Source: Prostheceraeus crozeri
Lineage: Eukaryota; Platyhelminthes; Polycladida; Euryleptidae
Direction of reading: 5' to 3'
Assembly: GCA_907163375.1 (NCBI GenBank)
Contig: CAJQUW010002205.1
Location: 533,501 to 597,500 of the forward strand
Length of the DNA: 64,000 nt
Of this stretch, positions 23,127 to 33,790 are shown one piece after another; positions within the stretch are counted from its first letter, which is position 1, and each line of letters begins with the position of its first letter. The notes below the pieces were generated by a model, which ran no database searches, had not been told where the DNA came from, and saw only the letters and a program-made list of their open reading frames with translations. Both the position numbers and the translations under genes were made by a program.

Positions 23127-23312
23127 GCTATGACAATCTATTGGTTGACGTCAACTCTCCACATGTTTACCACGAGGATTATATTCATGTATCCTGGTGT
23201 GAAACGCTTTTTTGGCATTCCAAAGACTCATTTGGACACGGAAAAACCGCTACGGACAGTATATGAAAATGTCAAGGACTTGTTTAAAAATGGAAAATAC
23301 ATCAAAAGATAA
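23127..23312 (+). CDS. COX18: COX18, last coding exon
   Basis: Follows a strong tttctttcag acceptor and continues in phase 0 from the exon ending at 19569, giving ...GCIMPQ/AMTIYWLTSTLHM. It encodes the last membrane segment (MTIYWLTSTLHMFTTRIIFM), then PGVKRFFGIPKT and a short basic tail ending GKYIKR and TAA. IYWL(T/C)SS, then RxPxVKRxFxIP(K/S)T, is the COX18 C-terminal pattern (human: VLYWLCSS...RSPGFRQLCRIPST). The 61 residues contain no frameshift, and both splice sites of the 3.56 kb intron are canonical, so the locus looks functional. The 5' exons (mitochondrial targeting region and first membrane segments) were not found and may be short exons I could not spot or lie outside the window. 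Confidence 0.85.
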   Translation, partial: AMTIYWLTSTLHMFTTRIIFMYPGVKRFFGIPKTHLDTEKPLRTVYENVKDLFKNGKYIKR

Positions 23313-23762
23313 GTCTTCGATGTGTTTTTATTTCATATCAGTAGCTGAAATTAAGACAAAATCAAGCTTAGTAGACCGGAATCTTGAGCAAGTCAAAAAG
23401 CATGTTTCAAGCCATCGCTTTCAAGTAAGCGCGCAGAATGGTTCCTTGATCACCCAACTATTTTCTTGTTTCTATTCCACCAGTCTCAACCCTGTTTCTA
23501 AATTTAACTCCTTTGCGCTAATGAAATTGAGCAAACAAACGAATCAGTGACTGTACGTAGTCTGTGGTTAAATTACATCGATAGAAAACAAAGGACGCGC
23601 ATGTACATGTAAAGTCGCACTGATTTAATTTTTGTCTTCTCATCGGAAAACATCAAATTACCTTTGTCGTAATCCAGCACAAGCTGCATAAATGTAGGCC
23701 GACATACAAGTGAAATTGTGTCTTAAATGTTCCACCTCATCAAGCTGTGCAGACTTTGACAT

Positions 23763-24098
23763 TTGAACGTCTATACCAGTTTTTACCAATGCAAATTACC
23801 CGGTGAAAAAATTAACGTGCAGTCGACTCTGATTAATAGCGCAAAAAATCCTAATTTCCCAGTTGTTTGCCGACCAATAACAGTGAATCGCCAAGTAGCC
23901 AACAACTTCATCGAAGTACCACCGACTGCTTCCGATAGTTTACCGAAATCCCCCAACAGCTTACAGAATCCCGTTCAGATGCCGAAAAACTCCATGCTTG
24001 CTATCCTAGTTCAATTCAGACGTAAAGTCTTGTTCGTCGTAGGGCCTATGTATACCAACCAGCTTTATGTCGTGCATAACTATTTTGATAATTTTTAA
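23763..24098 (+). CDS. Unidentified open frame downstream of COX18
   Basis: 111 codons with normal residue mix (NPNFPVVCRPITVNRQVANN, then FIEVPPTASDSLPKSPNS, then QNPVQMPKNSMLAILVQF). Composition is less AT-rich than its neighbours. No domain, signal peptide or membrane segment identified. It could be an exon of an unseen gene or COX18 3' flank by chance. Confidence 0.22.
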   Translation: MNVYTSFYQCKLPGEKINVQSTLINSAKNPNFPVVCRPITVNRQVANNFIEVPPTASDSLPKSPNSLQNPVQMPKNSMLAILVQFRRKVLFVVGPMYTNQLYVVHNYFDNF

Positions 24099-26099
24099 CG
24101 GATAGATGATAAATGTTTTCTAGCTTCAGAAAGATTGGTGAAATTACATTACCTAGGTCTATGCACACTAAAACTTGATATGACGTATTTCATCACTAGC
24201 TTCATGTAATTATATGCTGCTTAAAACCAATTACAAACATTGCTTGAGATCCTACAACGACAAATTGAAATCACCATCCATGCAAGCCTATTACACGAGC
24301 ACGACAGATGCGATTCGTTTAATAGGATTTAGGAAATGTATTTCGGAACTTAAGTTCAGACATTATTTAATGTTGATTGCTAAATACATGCCATGGAAGA
24401 AATGCATGCATATTCAAGTGATGATAGAGCTTTAGGAATAATAATTCTTGGTGGAGTTCTTGCTCCCGGTGGGCCAAGATCTTGACAGAAGTTGAGTCAC
24501 TATTTCCCACTGAACTACACCAAAAGCCATAGTGCTTCAAAATCCAATAAATTTCAGTATTGACCAGACATCAATGGGGCGAAATTGATCAGCATAATTG
24601 ATTTCAAGATCAATTAGCTTATTCATTGTAACACTCTGCATCTTGTACATAATTTTTATATTCAGGCAGAATAGGCGCTATACAAACTTTTTCGTCCATG
24701 ACACTGCTGCGAAAGCTCACGGTTGAAGTTTTAATTGTATTTTACCAGAGGCGTGCGGTGGGTTTGCAAGCTGGGTATTCACTGTTTTTATCCAAGGTGC
24801 TTTCACTAACTCGAAAGCTACACAGAAATTAATTCACTAATTCCTCTTTGAGAAAATGTCTATCTGATGTGAATGTGCATGAAATGAAGTGCATCGTGTT
24901 GCAGTTTTGGAAATAGTTGAATAGTTTTGTCATGCATAGGTAGTGCAAGTGCATACTTTTAGTTAGCCAAAACGCATGGCACAGCCCTTGATAAGTCGTT
25001 CGTTAACTTGTCACACATGTTCGTTAACTTTCGGTTGTAGCAATGAGACGCTGAACGTTGCGTATTCTATCTGTTATTGTATCTTCTCCTCGAGAAAGTC
25101 ATCAGCCGTCATCTCTGCTGTCATACAGCAGGTTGAATTTGATTGAGTTTCATAGTGGGAAAGAGAATCACATACAGAAAATTTCAACTTCTTATTCATG
25201 ATAAAATTGCTTATCAGGTAATCTGACAATAGATGACACCAGTGGTGTTTCAAAACACAGTGGTAAAATTAGTTAGAGCAGGCCTAGACGATGTCACACA
25301 ATATTTTTTTCGGAAAATTTTAATAGTTATGCTATTCACCGAATAGGCCCACCCTGTGTATTGCCGACCACTCCGCGGTGTTTTACGCGCGCATTCGAAA
25401 ATATGACCGCATGTCCTTTATATTTCGATATTGTGAGATCATAGTCATTTACATCAATACTCCACCATTTATGTTCATAGGCAATAAAGAATTATGAGAC
25501 TAAAACTTGTGATATCTACAAAATTTTGATGTCATAATTAATGATTAATCACTTCAACTTATCAATTTTATATCTTAGTTTAACTCTAAATCAAATAGGC
25601 TTATTTGTCAATCATAATTTCCTTGCAGATCCATTATTTCAAAATGTCTACACAGTAGCTGAATACTTACTTTTTAATCGAATTGTTCCTTAATTTACAC
25701 AATAAATGTATGAGTAGGCTATAGAGAATTACATGGGCACATCTCCCCTCTGCATCTGAGACAAAAAACTGAGATTCATGTAAGAACTCATAAAGAAAAT
25801 TATAGACCTACTTTCAAAATAGTGCCTCAAAGCTGGTCTCACTTCCACTTCAGCACAAAATAAACTATTAGGATTTTATGTCTCCGTCTCCCATGTAGAG
25901 AATTAAGATTCCACTTTCCAAAAATAAATGGATGTTTCGAAAAATGTTAATTTTTGAGCCCCATGTCGGTCAATGATTCGGCAACCAATAAATTTACCCA
26001 ATTACCAAGTTTTCTCGGAAATTGAACGATCATGCGAGTTTAACAAAACAAAGGTTATTTATCCATTAATCTCATTTTTAAACAAAATCAAGGTTCTCT
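24099..26099. other. No gene recognised
   Basis: AT-rich. A lone hAT-like terminus string (cagaggcgtgcggtggg) lies near 24747 without a detected partner. Region lies beyond the 3' ends of the two converging host genes. Confidence 0.4.
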
Positions 26100-26419
26100 T
26101 CACAAAGTTTCATTATGGTCAGCATCCGATTCGTCATATAATTTATCTTCGGATTTCGAATATTTATTATGGTCATCCTTTTCCTTAGAGGCGAAGAAAT
26201 CTTCTGGATTGTCATGTTCGCCAAAGGTCATTCTGCCCAACAACTCTTCTTCATCTTCCGTCAACTCTGCTTTGTCAAAAAGTTTCGCCATTATCTTCTG
26301 ATGTTCTGATTCTTTTTCCGGTTTCGATTTGTGATTTTCATCACCATCATGCAATTCCCCATACGGATGCACAAGTATTTCCTCGTCTATAGGCCCCAAA
26401 GGCGGCTCAGCAGTTAAAT
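26100..26419 (-). CDS. Acidic secreted protein, distal terminal exon
   Basis: Begins after a strong cccatttcag acceptor (phase 1) and ends in TGA. Joined to the exons at 31998-31959 and 31829-31758, the phases agree and give a 143-residue protein. This exon supplies the last 105 or so: LTAEPPLGPIDEEILVHPYG, then KPEKESEHQKIMAKLFDKAE, then LTEDEEELLGRMTFGEHDNP, then EDFFASKEKDDHNKYSKSED, ending DADHNETL. It is very rich in Asp, Glu, Lys and His and has no cysteine. One amphipathic helix is likely around IMAKLFDKAELTEDEEELLG. Acidic extracellular or secretory-pathway (calcium-binding or chaperone-like) roles are possible, but no family is recognised. Confidence 0.6.
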
Positions 26420-28377
26420 CTGAAATGGGATAAGAATAGGTAAAACTGATAAATGATACTCACTCATCGAATAAAAAGAAAGCACTAAACATTCAAGTGT
26501 TCCCGATGAAGACGAAGTATGTGATAATATAGTAGGTACTCTTAATTGGGCATGATGCAAACCGAAAGCGATATTTGCATTTATCATACCTTGTCATCTA
26601 AGAATACTTTGTTTTCGTGATATCAAAGTTGTGTTAATTTTGAATTACTCCATTATCATGTCACATGCCATGATTAAATCTCAAGATATTGACTATTTTT
26701 CTTTTTATTTGTAAAAGATTTCTTCTTTTATTGCACAATAGAAAAAAACAGCTCTATAATCATGAAAGCACTAAACTTCCATACTCAGTCATGGCTATCG
26801 ATTTATCAGTCAGTTATCTATCAAATCCACAGTTTCGAGCAGGCCTTTTTTGAATTGCTAAAAGAAATCCTGCTGATATTGCAAATTGTCAGATCTGAGA
26901 TTTACAGAACGCTTTCCCTGGAGGATTATAATTGAGAATAACATTTCCAGATACTGTGAATATAATTATAAGTTGACATTTCAAACACCAACTTGATATT
27001 TCATCAATTTCTACATCCAAATGGCCATTAATTTGGCCTTTATGCGTGCATTTCTATCAGAGATTTGGAGTTACTAGCTATCAATTAAAACTAGAGGCAC
27101 TGAACAATGCATGGCTGAAAAATCGTGAATTATTATTAAGGCTCATTACTCTATCCATGCATGGACCCATGAACGATGCTTTAGCAATAGTTTTGTTGTT
27201 TGTGAGTAATTAGTGTGAGGAAGTGGATGCAGAAAGACACAAAATAGTGCCCATCGTGAAAAATTGTGGACCCGAATTCTTCTCAGTTTTCATCAACTAT
27301 ACTCAATTAAATATTGTTTCAAAGCATGCATGTTGGCATCTTTTCAGCATAAAAACAAGTGCCTCACAAAATCAATCCACCAATACCTGCCAATGAGATT
27401 GATGATGCAACCAACCACTTATAAGCTGCATGTTTGTGGAGTAACTGGTGAATCAAACAGATGAATGGCACTTATTCATCAGTGGTTCTAGGATATCTGG
27501 TCGATATCATGTGCAGACAGTAATTCGGTTAAAATGCAGATCCTGCATTTCAGAAAATTCCTCACCACGGAGAGCAAGAGGCCCCTATACGTTTGAATGA
27601 TGAAAAATGAATTTTGCATTGATGGAAAACAGTTTCAGCTTTAGGTCCAGCACTGTTCACAATAGCCATGGTTCAATACGATCCATTTCAAAGAGATGAA
27701 TGTTTTAATCATGATCAATATTTATAATAAGTGTCACATGACGCAAGTCAGACATCAAAAGAACAGATTTTGGGATATCCCGAATCACGGCGTTATATCC
27801 TGTGCCGACCCGCGATCCCCTTTCATCCAAAATAGTTTCCTGATCCGTCCCAAGCACCCTTAATAGCTGGCTGAATAAAGGCAACCCTTTTGACGCAATT
27901 TATACGATAGACAAAAAAATGAAGTAAATTACGATTACCATACAATCAAAGTTTGCAAGTCTAGTCTGCGCTTGCTGCCAGTAGTCAAAATTGAAAACTT
28001 GAAATCTTGCAAAATCTAAACTCAAGGATGATTGAGGCAACCGAATCATTCGAACCACTCGACATCGACGAGCGGTGAAGTGTCACTCTTCTGAAGCGCT
28101 CGATCTAAAATCCAGCGGAATCACCCACCTGTGGTGAAAGCACTTTCAATAAGATTCCATATAACTGTTTGACATTCGAAAGTTAATGAATTATATTCCG
28201 CCTTTGTACAGGCCATTACTGCAGAATTCTACCAGCCACTGACAGCAGACGATGATGACGCAGAGTGTTGAGACCACAGAGTACTACTCTATGGTTGAGA
28301 CTGTTGTGCTTTTTCAAATTTCCTGCATCTGCGGGAACAAGAAAAGGGTGCGAGGTAAACACATAAAAAGACTCAAG
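26420..28377. other. Intron of the acidic-protein gene; nothing else recognised
   Basis: AT-rich, part of the 5.3 kb intron if the distal exon is used. Confidence 0.4.
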
Positions 28378-28785
28378 TCAAGAAGTGTGGCTCAAAGCCT
28401 CCCACATGAAACTCTTGGTAAGAAGAGGGTTATTTTTGATGTCTTTTCGATCCGTAATGCTCCATGGACCATTTCTTCCGTAGAAAATAACTCTCGAATT
28501 CTTGCAGGCTTCAATCAGATGATCGATGGATTCCGAGGTTTCTTTGCACCACCTACAATAGTTGTCGGTCACTTTGCCAATCTTTTGGCGGAACTTTCCT
28601 AGCCATCTAGACTCTCCGCAACTGACCTGAGCAAGAAGACATTGGTTCCTTCTTTTCCACGCTTTCTTAAGTCGGATATTCTTTATGTTGTGGACCTTTA
28701 TGATGTATCTCATTGTGTCACTTCTAAGGCCGCTGCTCCATTTTTGATACACCTTAGAATAAAGGTTTGAAGAACGATTTTTCAA
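28378..28785 (-). pseudogene. Non-LTR retrotransposon 3' fragment (C-terminal zinc-knuckle region)
   Basis: 135 codons. After RNQCLLAQVSCGESRWLGKF and RQKIGKVTDNYCRWCKETSE comes SIDHLIEACKNSR. The C-x2-C-x8-H-x4-C cluster after a (L/Y)-G-x-(Y/F)-x-x-(R/K)-I-G motif is typical of the end of LINE ORF2 proteins downstream of the reverse transcriptase. No RT catalytic motif precedes it, so the copy is 5'-truncated. It lies antisense within COX18's neighbourhood but in the same orientation as the host acidic-protein gene, inside its intron. Confidence 0.7.
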
Positions 28786-29224
28786 GAAGCGGTCCGGAAA
28801 ATTTATGTTACCTAAATTGTTTTATATTTACATGCTCTTGTAATGTTTCAATTGATCTGTAATGTGTAATGTCATTGATCTGTTTTGTTCATCATATTGC
28901 AACAGAATAAATAAAGAGTGACTCACTTCTTTCGTCTACTCTACGGGATAAACAATCACGGGGTTTAACTGTGAAACATCATGCAACATCAGATGATTAG
29001 TAGACGAATGACAAAGCGCAGATAGGTGCTTACAGGTAGGATAATGAATATAAGTCAACATGATTTACGAAAATTAAATTATAATTTATGTAATGGCATC
29101 TTCAAAAAAATTTAGAAATTTTTAATGCGTGATGATATAATTTATTTTTTTAATTTTAAAAATTACTAAATCAGAGAATTAGTGATTTTTCGAATCATTA
29201 CCGCATTAGCATATGCATTTATAA

Positions 29225-29365
29225 TCATGGAGGAGAGCGGAACGGAGCTGATTATTGTCTTGGAGCGGAGCGGAGTGGGTGAAAGCTGCAAATGGAGTGG
29301 AGCGGAGCCGCTCCAGAAGACTCGCAGAGTGGAGAAGAGCGGAGCTGGCGAAATTATACCGCTTC
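29225..29365 (+). repeat. Low-complexity GGAGCGGA-type repeat
   Basis: Imperfect repetitions of ggagcgga with one perfect self-complement (ggagcggagccgctcc). It may be a terminal region of a hAT-like MITE, but no partner or target duplication was found. Confidence 0.45.
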
Positions 29366-29386
29366 AGATCCCTGTTCCTGAGTTAC

Positions 29387-29530
29387 TGACTGAAGATTAA
29401 GGTTGATGAGGCACTTCTTCGATATGATTAGTATAGAAAGCATCTACACGTCATGCTGAAAGCTACAGGCGTTGTATTGATCATACTGAAGAAGTGTCTC
29501 ATCAACCTTAATCCTCAGTCGGTGATCGGG
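29387..29530. repeat. Inverted duplication, ~42-bp arms
   Basis: Arms 29387-29429 and about 29485-29528 are reverse complements with about four differences (shared core attaaggttgatgag). Spacer about 55 bases. The right arm overlaps the end of the small ORF at 29508-29675. Confidence 0.55.
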
Positions 29531-29675
29531 ATGAGAAGTTGAATTCACCTTGCAATAATCTACCAGTGATGAACGAATCATAGCACACTGCTTCCACTGC
29601 CTGCTCAGAGTATACCCAGCCCTTCCTGTCATCTTCGGTGAACGAGCGAGCTTCCTTTCCATACCAAACTTTCAT
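29508..29675 (-). CDS. Short unidentified ORF (55 codons)
   Basis: From an ATG at 29675: MKVWYGKEARSFTEDDRKGW, then VYSEQAVEAVCYDSFITGRL, ending SRSPTED. High information content and no AT-type low complexity. The TAA is inside the inverted duplication. No family recognised; may be an exon or a relic of a mobile-element protein. Confidence 0.2.
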   Translation of the reverse strand: MKVWYGKEARSFTEDDRKGWVYSEQAVEAVCYDSFITGRLLQGEFNFSSRSPTED

Positions 29676-29844
29676 TTGGCAGAGTAAACCTTGTTAGTGA
29701 TGTGTATACTTTCTGTATCCCATAAAATTTCTGTTTCAAATCCATGAACGATGCTGTAAATTTGTCAATGTTACGCAAATGTGCTTGCTGTCAAATCAAA
29801 ATATCTGACACATTTGGATGTGAACAATATTATATATAACAATA

Positions 29845-30722
29845 CAGTGCACTCCGGATAAGCGGGACACTTTGGGAGCGAGATTTCTCTCCCACTGATC
29901 CGGAATTCGCGCTAAAGAGGAGTGACAACGAGCTCATTTTATCCCCTAAATAATTACAATGTACTCTAAATTTTCGTTCTTCTATTGGTAGTAGCGCTTG
30001 TACATAGGCCTGCAAGTGCCCAATAGCATCCCGCTTTGATGTCTAAGACTGAAAAACATCTGTGTATGTTATTCTCAATATGAAAAACAGTCTGTTACAT
30101 GTATTTGTTAAAGAGTTTTGAAATCACGGAGCAATAGTTGAAGATCATTAGTTTACAGTTAAAGGAAATCAATCATATAAAAATGTATGCTGCTTTCTGT
30201 CTTTGTTAACTCGGGAAATTTCAGAAACTCTAATGAGTTTAGACTTGCCAAGAGAGAGAGAGCGCACGTAGACTGGTTGACACACGTTGTGAACTGGTGT
30301 ACAAATGAATTCTTAGGATTTCTGAATAAAAAGATGAACAGCAATTGGTTGTACAAAAATAGATGTATTTGACTAATTCTTAGTAGCCAAAAGAAAAACG
30401 AAGGCTCAAATTAAAAAAAAACCGTCTCATCCAACGTGTTTATAGGTAAGGAATGGTTTTTTGCAACGCTATTCTGTCAAACAGCGTATAAGAAAATGTT
30501 TGGCAAGAACACACCTACGGTTTTGTAGAAGTTATTGTAGAAGTTCAAATCCAGTTATACATAAAAATAGCTAAATTATCAAAAATGCAAAAATATTCTC
30601 CCGCTTAAGCGGAGTGATTCCCGAAAACTCTCCCTTTTGACCAGAGGGTTTTGCATGTGTTGGAAATGTTTCCTGATTTTTCTCTCGCTCAAGCGGAATT
30701 CCCGCCTATCCGGAGTGCAATG
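29845..30722. mobile_element. pogo/Tigger-like MITE with TA target
   Basis: Ends cagtgcactccggataagcg at 29845 and the reverse complement of cattgcactccggataggcg ending at 30722, each flanked by TA (29843-29844, 30723-30724). A CAGT-start TIR with CTCCGGATA resembles pogo/Tigger termini. 878 bp. No helix-turn-helix or DDE domain recognised, so non-autonomous. Confidence 0.75.
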
Positions 30723-31384
30723 TATATTAACATTATATATAATATTATGAAATATATTTGGACATTTGATAAAACATTAACATACTTGGATGACGAAAAA
30801 TCACTATTGGTCAGTCAGATCAATGTCAATCAGTTAACTTCAAATAACATCTTTCTGAGCTTGTTAAATGACATTTTGAGCGGCATGTTAATTAATCGTC
30901 AGTGTGCAATTTCTATCAACTGTTCGATGTTATGGACAGCTATTCTTTGGATTAAATAGAATTTTGACGCATTGTGCGTATTCCGTGGGTCGCTCAATGA
31001 CTTGAAATGCTATACTTGCATCGATACGGACAGTGGTGCATCTATTATATAATCTACCATGCTCCATGGATAATCGACAGCGAGAACAGAACAACACAAC
31101 AAGTTAAAATGCACTATACTATAAGAGAAGTAGATTTGAGCCTCAGGTGTTTGAGACATCTTACGGCATGGGACCGCGGACTGAAGACGGTGTTATGTTT
31201 GGGGGAGAGCATGTGCAATGTGAAAAACGGTCACAGCGTTTTTGTCTTTTCAATCAGTGACACACTTTGAAAGAAACGGAGAATAAAAAATTCAATATTC
31301 AATCGAAAGAGTCACAAGCAGCGGTTCACAGTCACCAGACAGCGGAAAGGATTCATCGGAACTTATAAGAACTTATAATTATGA

Positions 31385-31581
31385 CTAACGAAGTATTGAA
31401 AAAATCGGAGTGATAAGAGAAATGTAGGGGAGTGGCACCGCGGCTTGTAATATGCATGCATAATTGGAAAGCTTAGCTGTATTCGATGCATCACAAGCCA
31501 CACAGGCATCTGACATAGCTGAATGTGACAGAACTGCTGCAGATCCATCATCATACGCCACAGAAAATTCGAAAGGCATAT
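31385..31581 (-). CDS. Acidic secreted protein gene, possible proximal terminal exon
   Basis: Follows a tttcttggag acceptor in phase 1, the same phase as the exon at 26419, so it could replace it. It would add DMPFEFSVAYDDGSAAVLSH, then SAMSDACVACDASNTAKLSN and a hydrophobic tail ending ITPIFSILR, then TAG. This gives a shorter form of about 102 residues with three cysteines. No polyadenylation signal was seen and no donor follows. It may be a genuine alternative 3' end or a chance open frame. Confidence 0.3.
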
Positions 31582-31757
31582 CTCCAAGAAAGACAAAGTG
31601 AAATATCCATTAGTTAGTAAACGAAAATACATGCATTCAGCATTGCCATTGTCAAGAGATTGCCTTTCCGCTGAATATTATAATTCGAAAAAAATTCCAA
31701 CTCATTGTTAAGACAAAAATACGGTGATCGCGACTGACAAATGACTTTTATATTTAC

Positions 31758-31829
31758 CTTCAAAGTAATCGAATTTTGATGGCTGCTGGTCAGGGAGAAT
31801 TTCTACATCATTAGGACTATAGGACAAAA
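31758..31829 (-). CDS. Acidic secreted protein gene, exon 2
   Basis: 72-base exon between a ccattgag acceptor and a gtaaat donor. In phase 1 it reads (F)LSYSPNDVEILPDQQPSKFDYFE(G/D). It connects the signal-peptide exon at 31959-31998 to a terminal exon. The phases match on both sides, and the segment is free of stops only in this frame. It probably encodes the first residues of the mature chain or a propeptide. Confidence 0.5.
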
Positions 31830-31958
31830 CTCAATGGATATGTGTACTTTTCAAAGTCATTTCGCAATGAATAATCGCAGACAAAAATACATGTATGCTG
31901 ATAAACTGCTCGGTATAATCGACTGAGTCTTAAATGCAAGTACATTCAAATTACTTAC

Positions 31959-31998
31959 AATGAACAAGCGCGATGACGACCAACAACACCAATTTCAT
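31959..31998 (-). CDS. Acidic secreted protein gene, exon 1 (signal peptide)
   Basis: Coding part of exon 1: MKLVLLVVIALVH, a textbook secretion signal, followed immediately by a consensus gtaagt donor after the first base of the next codon. A 5' leader extends to higher coordinates. The next ATG-free upstream sequence gives no longer frame, which supports this start. No TATA box was evident. Confidence 0.6.
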
Positions 31999-31999
31999 G

Positions 32000-32440
32000 A
32001 TGGAAGACGAAGATGTGATGATTTGTGAGACTGATGATCAACTTACATACGATCATAGAATTCGTTTACATCTCATGAATACTAAGCACTTCCGTTTAGA
32101 TTACACCTCACATGGATGTGTATTCGACGTGTCTCATTAGATATACATGTACAATCATCCTTTCTCGGGATTGCATCTAAGTCAAGTCTTGTGCATTTTT
32201 AATTGGTTGCTTTCATGAATACCTCAGCCAATTCACATAGTTCGTCAAATTGAGATTTGTTAATTTCAATCAAATTCATTTATTATAATTAATCCAAACC
32301 GGCTCTGAAGGCCATCCCAACTCCGGATGTCATTTCGAAGCCTTCATAACTTCTAAACAAAGGTCCTAATGACATGAAATTCACGATATTTCACGCATAA
32401 ACTTTTCTAATGGTGGCATTCATTTTAGTGATGTGCGGAT
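32000..32440. other. Upstream region of the acidic-protein gene
   Basis: 5' leader and presumed promoter of the minus-strand gene; no specific regulatory site recognised. Confidence 0.3.
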
Positions 32441-32550
32441 CAGGGCTGTGGAACCGATGCGTTATCTCATCGGCTCCACGACACTGATGTGAAAGGCTCC
32501 GGCTCCGACCAAAACCATCGGCTCCTTAAGGCTCCGGCTCCACAGCCCTG
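32441..32550. mobile_element. 110-bp hAT-like MITE
   Basis: Starts CAGGGCTGTGGAACCGATG and ends in ggctccacagccctg, with ggctccggctcc repeats between. Flanks gtgcggat (32433-32440) and gtgcggtt (32552-32559, one base offset) match at 7 of 8, consistent with a hAT target duplication. Confidence 0.65.
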
Positions 32551-32559
32551 TGTGCGGTT

Positions 32560-33790
32560 ATAAACGTGGTTAACGGTTGGTTGCGGTCGATTGCAGTTAT
32601 AACGTGATCAACGATTGCGGTTGATCATGGTTTCATTTTTAATTGGAATATAGCCTGTTCCTGTTTGCTTTACTTTTGGAATTTTAAATGAGTGACAATT
32701 GAATGCTGTTAACAATAAATGCAAGATATTTAACGAAGTATGAAAAATGTCAGAATCATAATAGCATCATGAGAATAAATTTTGCAGGCTGGTTCGTTGG
32801 GTTTATGCATTTTTTTCCGCAAAATTAGTTCTGTTAGATGTCTACGTTAACAAGCAAGACGACTGTAACAGGATATATTACATGATTGGCTTCAAGTTTT
32901 TATCTTATCAACTATTGCAATGTGTGCATGTACGGACACAATGTCACAAAGTTAGCAACAATTCGAAACTTTAACTTTTGATACCGGTTCTTGGCTTTCT
33001 ATTTACCAAGTCTCATGAGTCCTATTCAGGGCACCTTAATGGCATATTTACATGTAGGCTACATGAAGGTTTTGACTGCAGAATGATTAAGAGGATAGGC
33101 CAAATTTTTCTTGTGTAATCACATTAACAACAATGAACGATAGATCAAATTGCCATGCAAAAGATGTGCGGCTGGTAGGATTAACATGCAAGACTCTATG
33201 GTGTATGCCATCCAATGCAGCAACGTAGCCTACACCATATAAACATATTTAGCCCATCGTGATGGAAGCGTTTGTCAAATGAAAGAAAGAATGGCTTAAT
33301 TAACCATATAGTATGCCATAGGTCAATAGAACATGCACCTATACGCCTATATGATTCGCATTTGTAGTGCATGCAAAGCCACTGTCTTGACTACATGTGT
33401 ACATGTATTTGATAAACTGCTTTAACCACGAATTTTACAAAAATAAAACTTTGCGTAATAATAGTTAGGTAAGGTAAGCCAAACTGGCCCAGGCCTATTG
33501 GCTGCTGTCAGTATTTTGCCGATAAGCGAATCATGTCATCTATAAAACGATTATGCAAGTTGTAGTCTATTACGATAGCCATTCGGCAACTGGCATAGGG
33601 TATTGATTCAATGAGTCTACGTTCAAGCGATCATTAGTCGGATATGTGTTTCTGCGATTAATTAACGGTCGGTTACGGTCAAAAAACCCAAGGAAACGGT
33701 TGGTTACGTTAAATAATCTCACGGTTGCGTATTGTTGCGTTTACGGAAGTCTTCTGTACGGTTGGCTACGGCTAAAAAATTTATCTAATT
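32560..33790. repeat. Region with repeated ggttacggt-type motifs
   Basis: Clusters of acggttggttgcggt-like units occur near 32565-32640 and again near 33655-33775, in direct orientation. They could be subterminal repeats of one 1.2 kb element into which the 110-bp MITE inserted. No clear TIR was defined, so this is a repeat-rich interval only. Confidence 0.4.

Noticed and set aside
24735-24770. hAT-like terminus (cagaggcgtgcggtggg)
   Set aside because: No matching second end or target duplication found nearby.
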